Below the pieces are notes generated by a model. It was not told the DNA's origin. It made no database searches and saw nothing but the letters and a program-made list of their open reading frames with translations. This document shows positions 9,001 through 14,761 of a DNA stretch of 19,464 nucleotides, in pieces; position 1 is the first letter of the stretch; each line of letters starts with the position of its first letter. Origin of the DNA: an uncultured Rikenellaceae bacterium. GTDB lineage: Bacteria; Bacteroidota; Bacteroidia; Bacteroidales; Rikenellaceae. The position numbers and the translations under genes were made by a program. The stretch spans positions 1-19,464 of the forward strand of contig CAMQVM010000004.1 in NCBI GenBank assembly GCA_947038135.1, written 5' to 3'.

Positions 9001-9563
9001 TCTGAGCCTAATGCTGGAGCCATTACACTGCGAGCATTACCCCCAAGGTCATATTTTGCCACAACTATCTTATCAAAATCTAACGCAGGGTTTGATTTTA
9101 ATATAGTAGAGGCTATATCTACAATCTTTTTAGAGTTGTCAAGTGCGCAGTTATCAGCCGAATACATAGTACTATAACCTATCAAATAAACACTATCTAA
9201 CTCATTCATCAATGCACCATATTTAGACTTGTCGTACTTTGCACTCTTTGCAAAGTCGTTGTAAGCCTTACGAATATTGGTTGGGTTTATCCATATCAAC
9301 TGCTCTTGAAGGTCATAAACCTCCAGTACCTTAGTCTTTAGCGTTGTGTATAGCTCTGCTTTATTAGTGCTAACTGTATCTATGCCATTAACAAACAACT
9401 CAAATGCCGATGGTTTGTCTAATAAAGATATGACCTTAGTGAGCTCAATACGTGCTAGTGAGTCATCTTTAGAAGATGTAACCTCAGTAACCGATGCCTC
9501 TACCGATAATGATATGGCTGCAATTAATATCAGAATGAAATATTTTTGTAGTGTTTGTTTCAT
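6084..9563 (-). CDS. Secreted HzsA-like propeller / di-haem protein with C-terminal SUMF1-type domain (paralogue 2)
   Basis: About 1159 residues from the preferred start MKQTLQKYF at 9563. The frame is open 17 codons further upstream (to 9614), but only the 9563 start puts the hydrophobic signal peptide at the N-terminus. The architecture is the same as the next gene: propeller at about 200-520, haem-c motifs C634-VGC-H638 and C684-VSC-H688, and a SUMF1-type domain at the end (LPTEAQWEWACRAG, YDMHGNVGEW, IKGGTWLSR) without FGE catalytic cysteines. The two proteins look roughly 70% identical along their length, strongest around the haem sites and the SUMF1 domain. After the second haem this copy has an extra loop of about 15-20 residues (KSTNYSLNEKELEEY). 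This is a clear tandem duplication. The substrate is unknown, and HzsA resemblance does not imply hydrazine synthesis. Confidence 0.85.
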   Translation of the reverse strand: MKQTLQKYFILILIAAISLSVEASVTEVTSSKDDSLARIELTKVISLLDKPSAFELFVNGIDTVSTNKAELYTTLKTKVLEVYDLQEQLIWINPTNIRKAYNDFAKSAKYDKSKYGALMNELDSVYLIGYSTMYSADNCALDNSKKIVDIASTILKSNPALDFDKIVVAKYDLGGNARSVMAPALGSEGSNWSNQMSARKGGFNAEIAEVSSLRSDLKFRTIHKPKSGAPINHFQLHWDADRMMFTSIDERGMWNMFEVGLEDGKEARKVIDNPEKDLEFIDGSYLPDGRVLAITNIGYQGVPCVHGYDAVGNMAIYDPATKNLRRTTFDQDANWNPVVMNNGRVMYVRWEYTDLTHYFSRIVMHANPDGTETKALYGSGSFFPNSIFDIKPISGKGTQFVGVISGHHGVARSGRMMLFDPAKGRKEEQGMVQEFPFSKRAIDPIIKDMLVNGVWPQFIKPYPIDEKYYLVSAKLSPSSLWGIYLVDIYDNMIPLIEGEGLGFTSPTVVQKRVTPPSIPDKVDLTKKEGTIFIQDIYEGEGLPNVPRGTVKKLRIFAYEYAYIRSPSDHHAQGIQSGWDIKRILGEVDVEEDGSAIFKVPANTPISMQPLDSEGRAIQWMRSWTTAMPGEVVSCVGCHEDQNSVVPPKRVIASTKSPSKLVAPVDGVRPFVFALEVQPILNRACVSCHNGENGSTDMTGEVKPTYKKPLGLQRKSTNYSLNEKELEEYLGYTKGYLAIHPFVSRQGPEADAWVMKPYEYHASTSELVKILKEGHHGVELTDQEWRKMYEWIDLNAPFHSSFTQIDHKGHNQIERRRELSQKYNDVDVNWEQEIEDYYKLLSSRGDIAAEMPKEAEEIKYKRAKTKGWPMDLNDAKELQRLAGASIKEIEIAPGVKIVFRRIPSGTFIMGRNSYGRQCAPEHKVKISKAFWIGEMEVTQQQFNVVYPQHDNRYLAQMWKDHTGPGYIANKPHHPVIRVSWEEAMAYCAELSKTTGLNITLPTEAQWEWACRAGSGDDFWYGDNNSSFGTYENLADKQLEKMAVNGVDPQPMSHNNKWFKYWNYLPKVSTVNDGNMLIAKGKYYTPNPWHLYDMHGNVGEWTRSSYAPYPSNQKKEVDLDTKTIKGGTWLSRPKDAGAAYRSGHYKWQKVNNIGFRVIIEE

Positions 9564-9615
9564 AATTGTAGTATTTATTTGTATAGCTATTTGGTTATTA
9601 TCTGTTATTATCAAT

Positions 9616-9664
9616 TATAAAGTTGTGTTATAATCAAGTTAGTATATTATAACACAACTTTATA
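9616..9664. repeat. Perfect 19-bp inverted repeat between lsrF and the paralogue pair
   Basis: TATAAAGTTGTGTTATAAT (9616-9634) is repeated in exact inverted form at 9646-9664, with an 11-nt loop. If the adjacent mobile element is removed and one TTTATA copy kept, the arms extend by one more pair. It lies about 50 nt upstream of the paralogue 2 start. It could be a terminator or processing hairpin for the upstream operon, or an operator. There is no T-run after it on the minus strand, so an intrinsic terminator is not certain. Confidence 0.85.
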
Positions 9665-9905
9665 GGGTGATTCGCAAAACCGAGGTTTTGTGAATTAGCC
9701 AGCGCCCGAAGGGGGCAACCAAGCGCCTAAGGCGCATAGGTGCTTTTTGCGAGCTCTTTAGAGTGCCGCTTTTTTTAAAAAGCGTTAATAAAAATTGTAT
9801 TACCCAAAAAAACAGCATATGTTCTGTTTTTTTTGGGTGATTTATTAATAAAAACAATACCTAAATAATTGAAAATAAGTATATTTAAGGTTTTGCGAAT
9901 CGCCC
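9665..9905. mobile_element. MITE-like non-coding element with TIRs and TTTATA target duplication
   Basis: The left end GGGTGATTCGCAAAACC (9665-9681) and the right end GGTTTTGCGAATCGCCC (9889-9905) are inverted copies matching at 16 of 17 positions. The element is flanked by the direct repeat TTTATA (9659-9664 and 9906-9911), as expected for a target-site duplication. CTTTATA with a one-base-shorter element is equally possible. The inside is full of hairpins: the left terminus folds on itself (9665-9681 with 9684-9700), GCGCC-TAA-GGCGC follows near 9721-9735, CGCTTTTT-TT-AAAAAGCG lies near 9767-9784, and ACCCAAAAAAACAG pairs with CTGTTTTTTTTGGGT (9802-9838). It encodes no transposase. A second copy begins at 19401. 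Its right end lies only 11 nt from the lsrF stop codon. Confidence 0.85.
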
Positions 9906-9916
9906 TTTATAAGGTA

Positions 9917-10792
9917 TTACTTTTTAAGGTCATTAAACATCTCAAAAGCTTGCTTAGGTGTAAGGCTGTCGTGAACAACACCTCTTACAGCCTGAATCAT
10001 AGCTTCGGGAGCTTCTGACTGAAATACATTACGTCCCATATCAACACCTGCAGCACCATCATTAATTGCATTGTAGCATAGCTCTAAAGCATCTAGCTCA
10101 GGAAGTTTCTTTCCTCCTGCAATCACAATAGGTACAGGGCACGAGTTTACAACCTTCTCGAAACCATCACAATAGTAGGTTTTAACGATGTTAGCACCAT
10201 TTTCAGCACATATACGTGATGCAGTAGCGAAATAACGAGAATCTCTAACCATGTCAGTACCTACTGCTGTAACACCCATTGTAGGAATACCATATTTATA
10301 CCCCATATCGGCTGTTCTAACAAGGTTTTCGATAGTTTTAGCTTCATAAGTGCCACCGATAGATACCATTACTGCCATAGTAGAGGCGTTAGTACGAATA
10401 GCATCAGCTATATCTAACACACACTCGTTGTTAAGCTCTGTAAGTATTGATGTACCTGCTGAATAGCGTAAACATATAGCCTTATCCATTGATGGAGGCA
10501 CAACACTACGCAATGCACCTCGGGTACACATTACTGAGTCGGCATACTTAATTAGAGGTACAATATTAAGATCTAAACGTTCTAGTCCTGATGTTGGTCC
10601 CATGATATATCCATGGTCGAAAGCTAACATAACTGTACGTCCGCTCTTTTCATTAAATATACGTGATAAACGGTGCTTCATGCCCCAGTCAAGGTTGTCT
10701 GAACCCTTTAAAAAAAATGATTGCCCCGCTACTGGAATACCAATTCCATAATCTTTATCCTTGTTTTGAAGGATACCATCCATATCTGCCAT
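9917..10792 (-). CDS. lsrF: LsrF-type class I aldolase / phosphoketone thiolase
   Basis: 291 residues, the same length as E. coli LsrF and alignable from the first residue (MADMDGI against MADLDDI). Shared blocks include LDWGMKHRLSRIF, VMLAFDHGY, GPTSGLERLD, MCTRGALRSVVPP, DMVRDSRYF, CPVPIVIAGGKKLPE and GVDMGRN.FQSE. The Schiff-base lysine is K204 in IVKTYY (K203 in E. coli). LsrF transfers the acetyl group of 3-hydroxy-2,4-pentanedione 5-phosphate (processed autoinducer-2) to CoA, giving DHAP and acetyl-CoA. Here no lsrK, lsrG, lsrR or transporter is visible. Instead the gene follows dhaK and dhaL by 31 nt, so it may cleave a different phosphorylated keto-sugar. Cytoplasmic. The orthologous fold is certain; the physiological substrate is inferred. 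Confidence 0.9.
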   Translation of the reverse strand: MADMDGILQNKDKDYGIGIPVAGQSFFLKGSDNLDWGMKHRLSRIFNEKSGRTVMLAFDHGYIMGPTSGLERLDLNIVPLIKYADSVMCTRGALRSVVPPSMDKAICLRYSAGTSILTELNNECVLDIADAIRTNASTMAVMVSIGGTYEAKTIENLVRTADMGYKYGIPTMGVTAVGTDMVRDSRYFATASRICAENGANIVKTYYCDGFEKVVNSCPVPIVIAGGKKLPELDALELCYNAINDGAAGVDMGRNVFQSEAPEAMIQAVRGVVHDSLTPKQAFEMFNDLKK

Positions 10793-10823
10793 AATTTTTT
10801 TTAATATTATTTAAGCCTAAGCT

Positions 10824-11456
10824 CTATTTTAAAATACTTGTAGTTTTACTAAATGATTCGAAGATAGTGCTCCATGATGCAGCACCGCTATCTTTGTGTC
10901 CTATGCTTTTGTCGCCAAAATTGCGTGAACGACCAAAGTTAGCCTTCATACCTATTGTTTTTTCTGCCCCTTCAAGAGCAGCTGTTGCCCCTGCTTTAAA
11001 TATTTGAGCTATATCGTTGCTTTGACAACCGCTCATCGACTCAATTGCAGGAATTAGAGCGTCCATCATGGTTTTATCACCACATTTAGCTTCTGTATTT
11101 TTCTCTACTGAAGCTAGTCCACTCTTAAACATCACCTTCACATCATTTGCATTAAGCTCGGTTACGTTTGGCGATACACCATCGCATAAACCTAAAAGAA
11201 ATGCCCCTAGAAGAGTTGATGTAGAGCCGCTTGTCTCTAGCATAACAGCAAAAGCCATATCATTAAGCGACTCTTTGAAAGTTACACTAGCCTTAGATTT
11301 TTCAGCTATAACATTCATCGCTGTAACAATAGCCTCGCCGTGGTCGCCATCTCCAATCACTGCATCAAGCTGTGAAAATAGCGTAGCTTTAGACTTAACC
11401 TCTGCTGTTGCATCAATCCACATCTGTGCAAATTGACCTATTGTGAGTTTTTCCAT
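10824..11456 (-). CDS. dhaL: Dihydroxyacetone-kinase-type ATP-binding subunit DhaL
   Basis: 210 residues, the usual DhaL length. The nucleotide/Mg site is visible as D31-AVIG-D36-G-D38-HG, equivalent to E. coli Asp30, Asp35 and Asp37. Further family blocks are SGSTSTLLGAFLLGL (SGGASG-like), GDKTMMDALIPA and DKSIGHKDSGAASW. The last is the family's closing signature. DhaL supplies the phosphate to the ketose bound on DhaK. There is no PTS-type DhaM gene in the window, so the enzyme probably uses ATP directly, although many DhaL proteins instead keep a tightly bound ADP that DhaM recharges. It lies 8 nt downstream of dhaK. Confidence 0.9.
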   Translation of the reverse strand: MEKLTIGQFAQMWIDATAEVKSKATLFSQLDAVIGDGDHGEAIVTAMNVIAEKSKASVTFKESLNDMAFAVMLETSGSTSTLLGAFLLGLCDGVSPNVTELNANDVKVMFKSGLASVEKNTEAKCGDKTMMDALIPAIESMSGCQSNDIAQIFKAGATAALEGAEKTIGMKANFGRSRNFGDKSIGHKDSGAASWSTIFESFSKTTSILK

Positions 11457-11464
11457 TATAAAAT

Positions 11465-12475
11465 CTATTTTACTAGCAGCTTCCAGTAAGGAGCATTTGA
11501 GCCATGATTTACTAAGTAGTCTACATGATCATCATCAAGCTTAGCAGCAATCATCTGAAAGCCACCTAGCTCTTGCACTGTAAGAAGTTCACCTGCATGA
11601 CCTTGTACTATTTCAATACCAGCATCTTGAACTATCTTTGCTGCTGCTCTATATACAATAAACTGCTCCATTAAGGTAGCACTACCTACACCATTGATGT
11701 AAAGAAGCATTTTATCGCCGCTTTTAATATCAAGCTTTTTCATAAGTAGCTCAATCATCTGTTTTGCAGTAGCATCGGCGCTAACTATTGGCTCAGTACC
11801 ACCTGCGCCAGCTTCGCCATGTTGCCCCATACCGATCTGCATCTCACCCTCAGGTAGCTCAGTTACAACCATTCCGTTTTGTGGGTGGGTGCAACATCCA
11901 GATGCAACAGCTAATGTTGCAATGTTTTTGTTTAGGCGCTCACCAATTTCAAGAATCTCATCGAGCGATTTGCCCGCTTCGGCTGCTGCTCCAAGCACCT
12001 TATACATACATACTGCACCTGCAAGACCTCTACGGTCTTTATCTTCTGCATCTAGCCCTGCACTGATATCATCGTGTGTAGTTATAGCCTTTACTTTAAC
12101 ACCCACTCTTTCGCAGAGCTGCATAGCCATATTACCACTCATAACATCGCCCGAGTGGTTCAAGACAAGCAGTAGAATACCTGCATCTCTTTTTAAATTT
12201 GTTAGTGCCGCAAATAAACGTTGTGCCCCTGGTGCAGCAAATATATCGCCTACCACTGAGCAGTCGAGCATTCCCTCACCAACAAAACCACTAACCGCTG
12301 GCTCGTGACCTGCGCCACCAAAAGCTACAACTGCTACTTTATCGTTAGTCTTAGGAGTTGTCCTAACAACTACATTTTCGCCATCAAGCTTTACTATATT
12401 GCTATAAGCCATTGTAAAACCCTCTAGTAGCTCACTAGTAAGGTTTTCGGGCTCATTTATAAATTTAGTTTTCAT
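11465..12475 (-). CDS. dhaK: Dihydroxyacetone-kinase-type substrate subunit DhaK
   Basis: 336 residues. The start MKTKFINEPENLTSELLEGF is typical of the family. Substrate-site blocks are FGGAGHEPAVSGFVG and LLLVLNHSGDVMSG. The histidine that forms the hemiaminal with the ketone is H219 in GMGQHGEAG (His218 in E. coli). DhaK binds dihydroxyacetone or related short ketoses such as erythrulose covalently for phosphorylation by DhaL. Presence beside an LsrF homologue and a VOC protein, with no glycerol dehydrogenase, suggests that the substrate here may be a C4-C5 keto-sugar and not dihydroxyacetone. That part is inference. It starts 12 nt after the VOC gene. Confidence 0.9.
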   Translation of the reverse strand: MKTKFINEPENLTSELLEGFTMAYSNIVKLDGENVVVRTTPKTNDKVAVVAFGGAGHEPAVSGFVGEGMLDCSVVGDIFAAPGAQRLFAALTNLKRDAGILLLVLNHSGDVMSGNMAMQLCERVGVKVKAITTHDDISAGLDAEDKDRRGLAGAVCMYKVLGAAAEAGKSLDEILEIGERLNKNIATLAVASGCCTHPQNGMVVTELPEGEMQIGMGQHGEAGAGGTEPIVSADATAKQMIELLMKKLDIKSGDKMLLYINGVGSATLMEQFIVYRAAAKIVQDAGIEIVQGHAGELLTVQELGGFQMIAAKLDDDHVDYLVNHGSNAPYWKLLVK

Positions 12476-12487
12476 ATCGATTATCGA

Positions 12488-12802
12488 TTATACTATTTCT
12501 ATTAGTTCAATTGCAATTCCATCTTCCTCAATAAAGGCTATAGTCATGCTGTCGGACATCTTTGTAGCTGGAAAAAGAATAATTTTTCCCTCTAGCTCCT
12601 TAGCAATGCTATCTACCTGATAAGCGATGTGAGTAGTAGACTTGATCAGCTCAGGCATAGTAGACTCTTTCTCAAATCGTAAAAACTCGATTTTGTTGAT
12701 ACTATCGGCAGGGTCAGTAATAAATAACCTCATGTCTGCATTGTAACCCTCATTTGCTTGTTTTACAGATGTAGGAATACCAATATGATGTAATGTTCTC
12801 AT
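12488..12802 (-). CDS. Small VOC-superfamily (glyoxalase-fold) protein
   Basis: 104 residues, one glyoxalase/bleomycin-resistance half-module pair. HHIGIPT at the N-terminus provides a typical first metal-ligand histidine, THIAYQVDSI in the middle the second, and IAIELIEIV at the end a metal-ligand glutamate. Family members catalyse metal-dependent isomerisations, epimerisations or lyase steps on keto compounds. Position between a cupin and dhaK, with 12- and 23-nt gaps, suggests that it rearranges an intermediate of the same pathway. In the lsr system the isomerase step is carried out by LsrG, an unrelated fold, so this protein might be its functional replacement; that is speculation. Confidence 0.75.
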   Translation of the reverse strand: MRTLHHIGIPTSVKQANEGYNADMRLFITDPADSINKIEFLRFEKESTMPELIKSTTHIAYQVDSIAKELEGKIILFPATKMSDSMTIAFIEEDGIAIELIEIV

Positions 12803-12825
12803 AACAATATATTTAATAAGTTAAC

Positions 12826-13593
12826 CTATAATTTTGCTGCTGTATTTGTAAATCTAAGACCATTACCATCGTGGAAAGTAGCCCACTCAGATACAATTGC
12901 ACCCTCATCGCCTGCAAGTAGGAAGTGGAAAGTACAAATCTTCTTAAGGTCGATAACATCACCTGTGTTCTGCACTACGAAATTTTTAGATATTGTAGTA
13001 GCCTTTTGTGTTGCTGGAATAGCTGGAGGGTTTGGAGTCTCTTCACCTACCTCTGAGAAGTTATAACAAGAACCTCGCTCTACCATCCACGACTCAAACT
13101 TAGCAGGCATATCGGTTGCTACGTGCTTGTGCTCAGGTATCATTTGACCTGGTAGTAGGTATATTTGATGTGCCATATAGCTATACTCTTTATTGTTAAC
13201 CCAGAATATACCACCCATACCTGTGTTTTCAAAATCTCCTAGACCGAAATCTGCAACCCAGAAATTCTTCTCCATGAATGGTGTGAAAGGGTAACCGTAA
13301 AAATCAAGCATCTCTTTTACAGCTTTCACTGCTACGTCTTGGTTAAACTTACCATCTGTGTAAAAATCTGCATTGGTGTACTTCTTTTGGAATTTTTGTT
13401 GTTTCATAGCGCAATTAGTTTTTTTAGTTTTACAATTTTTAGTTTTACCGCAACACTTTTTTGTTGAATCGGTTTTAGTGGTAGCACAACATTTAGTAGT
13501 TGCACATGCCTCTTTTTTACTGCAGCAATTTTGACCGCATCCTGTTACCATTAGTGTAGACAGCATTAATGCTGCAACGAGTTTCATTTTCAT
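12826..13593 (-). CDS. Cupin lipoprotein with Cys/Lys-rich linker, possibly sugar-isomerase-like
   Basis: 255 residues. A lipoprotein signal ends at the lipobox MVTGC (C19). Residues 19-61 form a striking linker with ten cysteines, three of them CC pairs, among Lys and Thr. The folded part (about 70-255) is a cupin. Its metal site is probably H155-K-H157, with K165 and E167 (PAKFESW) and a later histidine (TFHFLLAG or TFHDG). The layout PGQMIPEHKH...ESW...GSCYNF resembles metal-dependent sugar isomerase cupins such as the D-lyxose isomerase group, but that assignment is tentative. Lipidation places it at a membrane on the periplasmic side or on the outer membrane, unlike the cytoplasmic kinase genes beside it. 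The linker might bind metal or be disulfide-linked. Confidence 0.75.
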   Translation of the reverse strand: MKMKLVAALMLSTLMVTGCGQNCCSKKEACATTKCCATTKTDSTKKCCGKTKNCKTKKTNCAMKQQKFQKKYTNADFYTDGKFNQDVAVKAVKEMLDFYGYPFTPFMEKNFWVADFGLGDFENTGMGGIFWVNNKEYSYMAHQIYLLPGQMIPEHKHVATDMPAKFESWMVERGSCYNFSEVGEETPNPPAIPATQKATTISKNFVVQNTGDVIDLKKICTFHFLLAGDEGAIVSEWATFHDGNGLRFTNTAAKL

Positions 13594-13606
13594 AATAATG
13601 TATTAA

Positions 13607-14734
13607 TTAATTTGTTGTTTTTGTTGTTGCTAAGCCTTCTATCTCTACAAGTAGTTCTTCTCTACATACATCGCAATGCAAAAAGAGCTTATGGCAGTTA
13701 GGGTATTTAGCTCCCATGTACTTTGATATATCGTTGTAGTCTTTTGTATTTTTTATATAAACCCTAAGTGTTTGAAGACACACCTCTTGAGCTATATCTA
13801 CCCCATACTCCCGTTGGGTTTCTACGCTTATCAAGTGGTTTATGTTCTCCATTGTTATCACTGTCTGTATGGTGGCGTCTTGCCCTCGTAGGCTCTCCTC
13901 TCCACGAATAGCTGCTGTGCCTGATATATAAAGTAGTATATTATCGCTACCCTCTACAAGTTTTGCCCTTTCAAACTTAGGTGTAGAATTTTTATCAAAT
14001 CCATACGAAGCCTCACCTATCAATACGCTTTGCGAGTATCTATGTGCTGCAACTTGAAGCGAATTATCAAGCCTATACATAGGGGTTTGGGTCGTAGCTA
14101 TAACATTAAAATCTATAACTATACCGCCAAATGATGAGCCTATGCCCGTAGCTGCTGGGTAACCACTCTTCCATACTACGCTGTTATATAGCTTTGAGCG
14201 TGCATCATTAAATAGCTGATAATGTTGCTTTGTGCCCTCTAAGGATGTTATATTCTCTATGTAATTCCACTGCCTAACAATTCTATCGGCGGTAGTAGCA
14301 CTGCTTTTTAGTATGTCGCTCATCTTACTAAATATGTCGTTACACTGCTTCTCGATAGTATCATTTATAGGGTCACCCGAAACTCCCCCTACAACAACCT
14401 CTCTATATGATGAGTTGAACACCTCTACACCATAATCTTTATGCTCTATCTTGAAGCGACTATCATTTAGCTCAGCCACCTCACAACAATAAACAGAGTC
14501 GAGTGGTTGTTGTGCAATTAGGCTCCATGCAGGAATCATATCTCCAAACTGCTCTTTAAGAGCACGCTTAAAGGAGCTATGCTGCTCTATATACTCAGTA
14601 TTTGAGCTGCAAGTGGTGAAGAGTGTAATACGTACAACTACGCCACAATTAACTCTTTGAAGCATTTTGTCTACTGCTGCTTCAAAGCTTAATTCACTGC
14701 TTTTATCTGTATAATATCTATATTGTGGTGTCAT
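13607..14734 (-). CDS. RidA/YjgF-fold protein resembling chorismatases
   Basis: 375 residues with no signal peptide, so probably cytoplasmic. The C-terminal half shows features I associate with the FkbO/Hyg5/XanB2 chorismatase family: RQWNYIENI, SGYPAATGIG (190-199) and the ending CDVCREELLVEIEGLA, which carries the conserved Glu of the RidA-like active site. The N-terminal half is a less conserved RidA-like domain (VVVRITLFTTCSS). Chorismatases hydrolyse chorismate to pyruvate plus a dihydroxycyclohexadiene acid or a hydroxybenzoate. Whether this member uses chorismate is unclear, and nothing else in the operon points to aromatic metabolism. It may instead be a RidA-type deaminase or a binding protein. 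It is separated from its neighbours by only 13 and 27 nt. Confidence 0.6.
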   Translation of the reverse strand: MTPQYRYYTDKSSELSFEAAVDKMLQRVNCGVVVRITLFTTCSSNTEYIEQHSSFKRALKEQFGDMIPAWSLIAQQPLDSVYCCEVAELNDSRFKIEHKDYGVEVFNSSYREVVVGGVSGDPINDTIEKQCNDIFSKMSDILKSSATTADRIVRQWNYIENITSLEGTKQHYQLFNDARSKLYNSVVWKSGYPAATGIGSSFGGIVIDFNVIATTQTPMYRLDNSLQVAAHRYSQSVLIGEASYGFDKNSTPKFERAKLVEGSDNILLYISGTAAIRGEESLRGQDATIQTVITMENINHLISVETQREYGVDIAQEVCLQTLRVYIKNTKDYNDISKYMGAKYPNCHKLFLHCDVCREELLVEIEGLATTKTTN

Positions 14735-14761
14735 TATCTATATATTTATTATTCTGTAATA

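Noticed and set aside
2631..9563. Functional formylglycine-generating (sulfatase-activating) enzymes or hydrazine synthase
   Set aside because: The FGE catalytic cysteines are missing in both copies, there are no sulfatase genes nearby, and no HzsB/HzsC partners are visible.
9564..9614. Upstream extension of paralogue 2 by 17 codons
   Set aside because: It would bury the signal peptide behind a polar stretch (MIITDNNQ). The internal ATG at 9563 gives a normal Sec signal.
9660..9857. 65-residue minus-strand open frame
   Set aside because: It lies almost wholly inside the TIR-bounded MITE-like element and reads through its hairpins. It has no family resemblance, and the frame is a by-product of the repeat.
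11889..12308. 139-residue plus-strand open frame opposite dhaK
   Set aside because: The opposite strand carries dhaK with intact active-site motifs. This frame has no recognisable features.
9917..12475. A complete autoinducer-2 (lsr) operon
   Set aside because: Only LsrF is present. LsrK, LsrG, LsrR and the LsrABCD transporter are absent from the window, and the kinase is of the DhaKL type.
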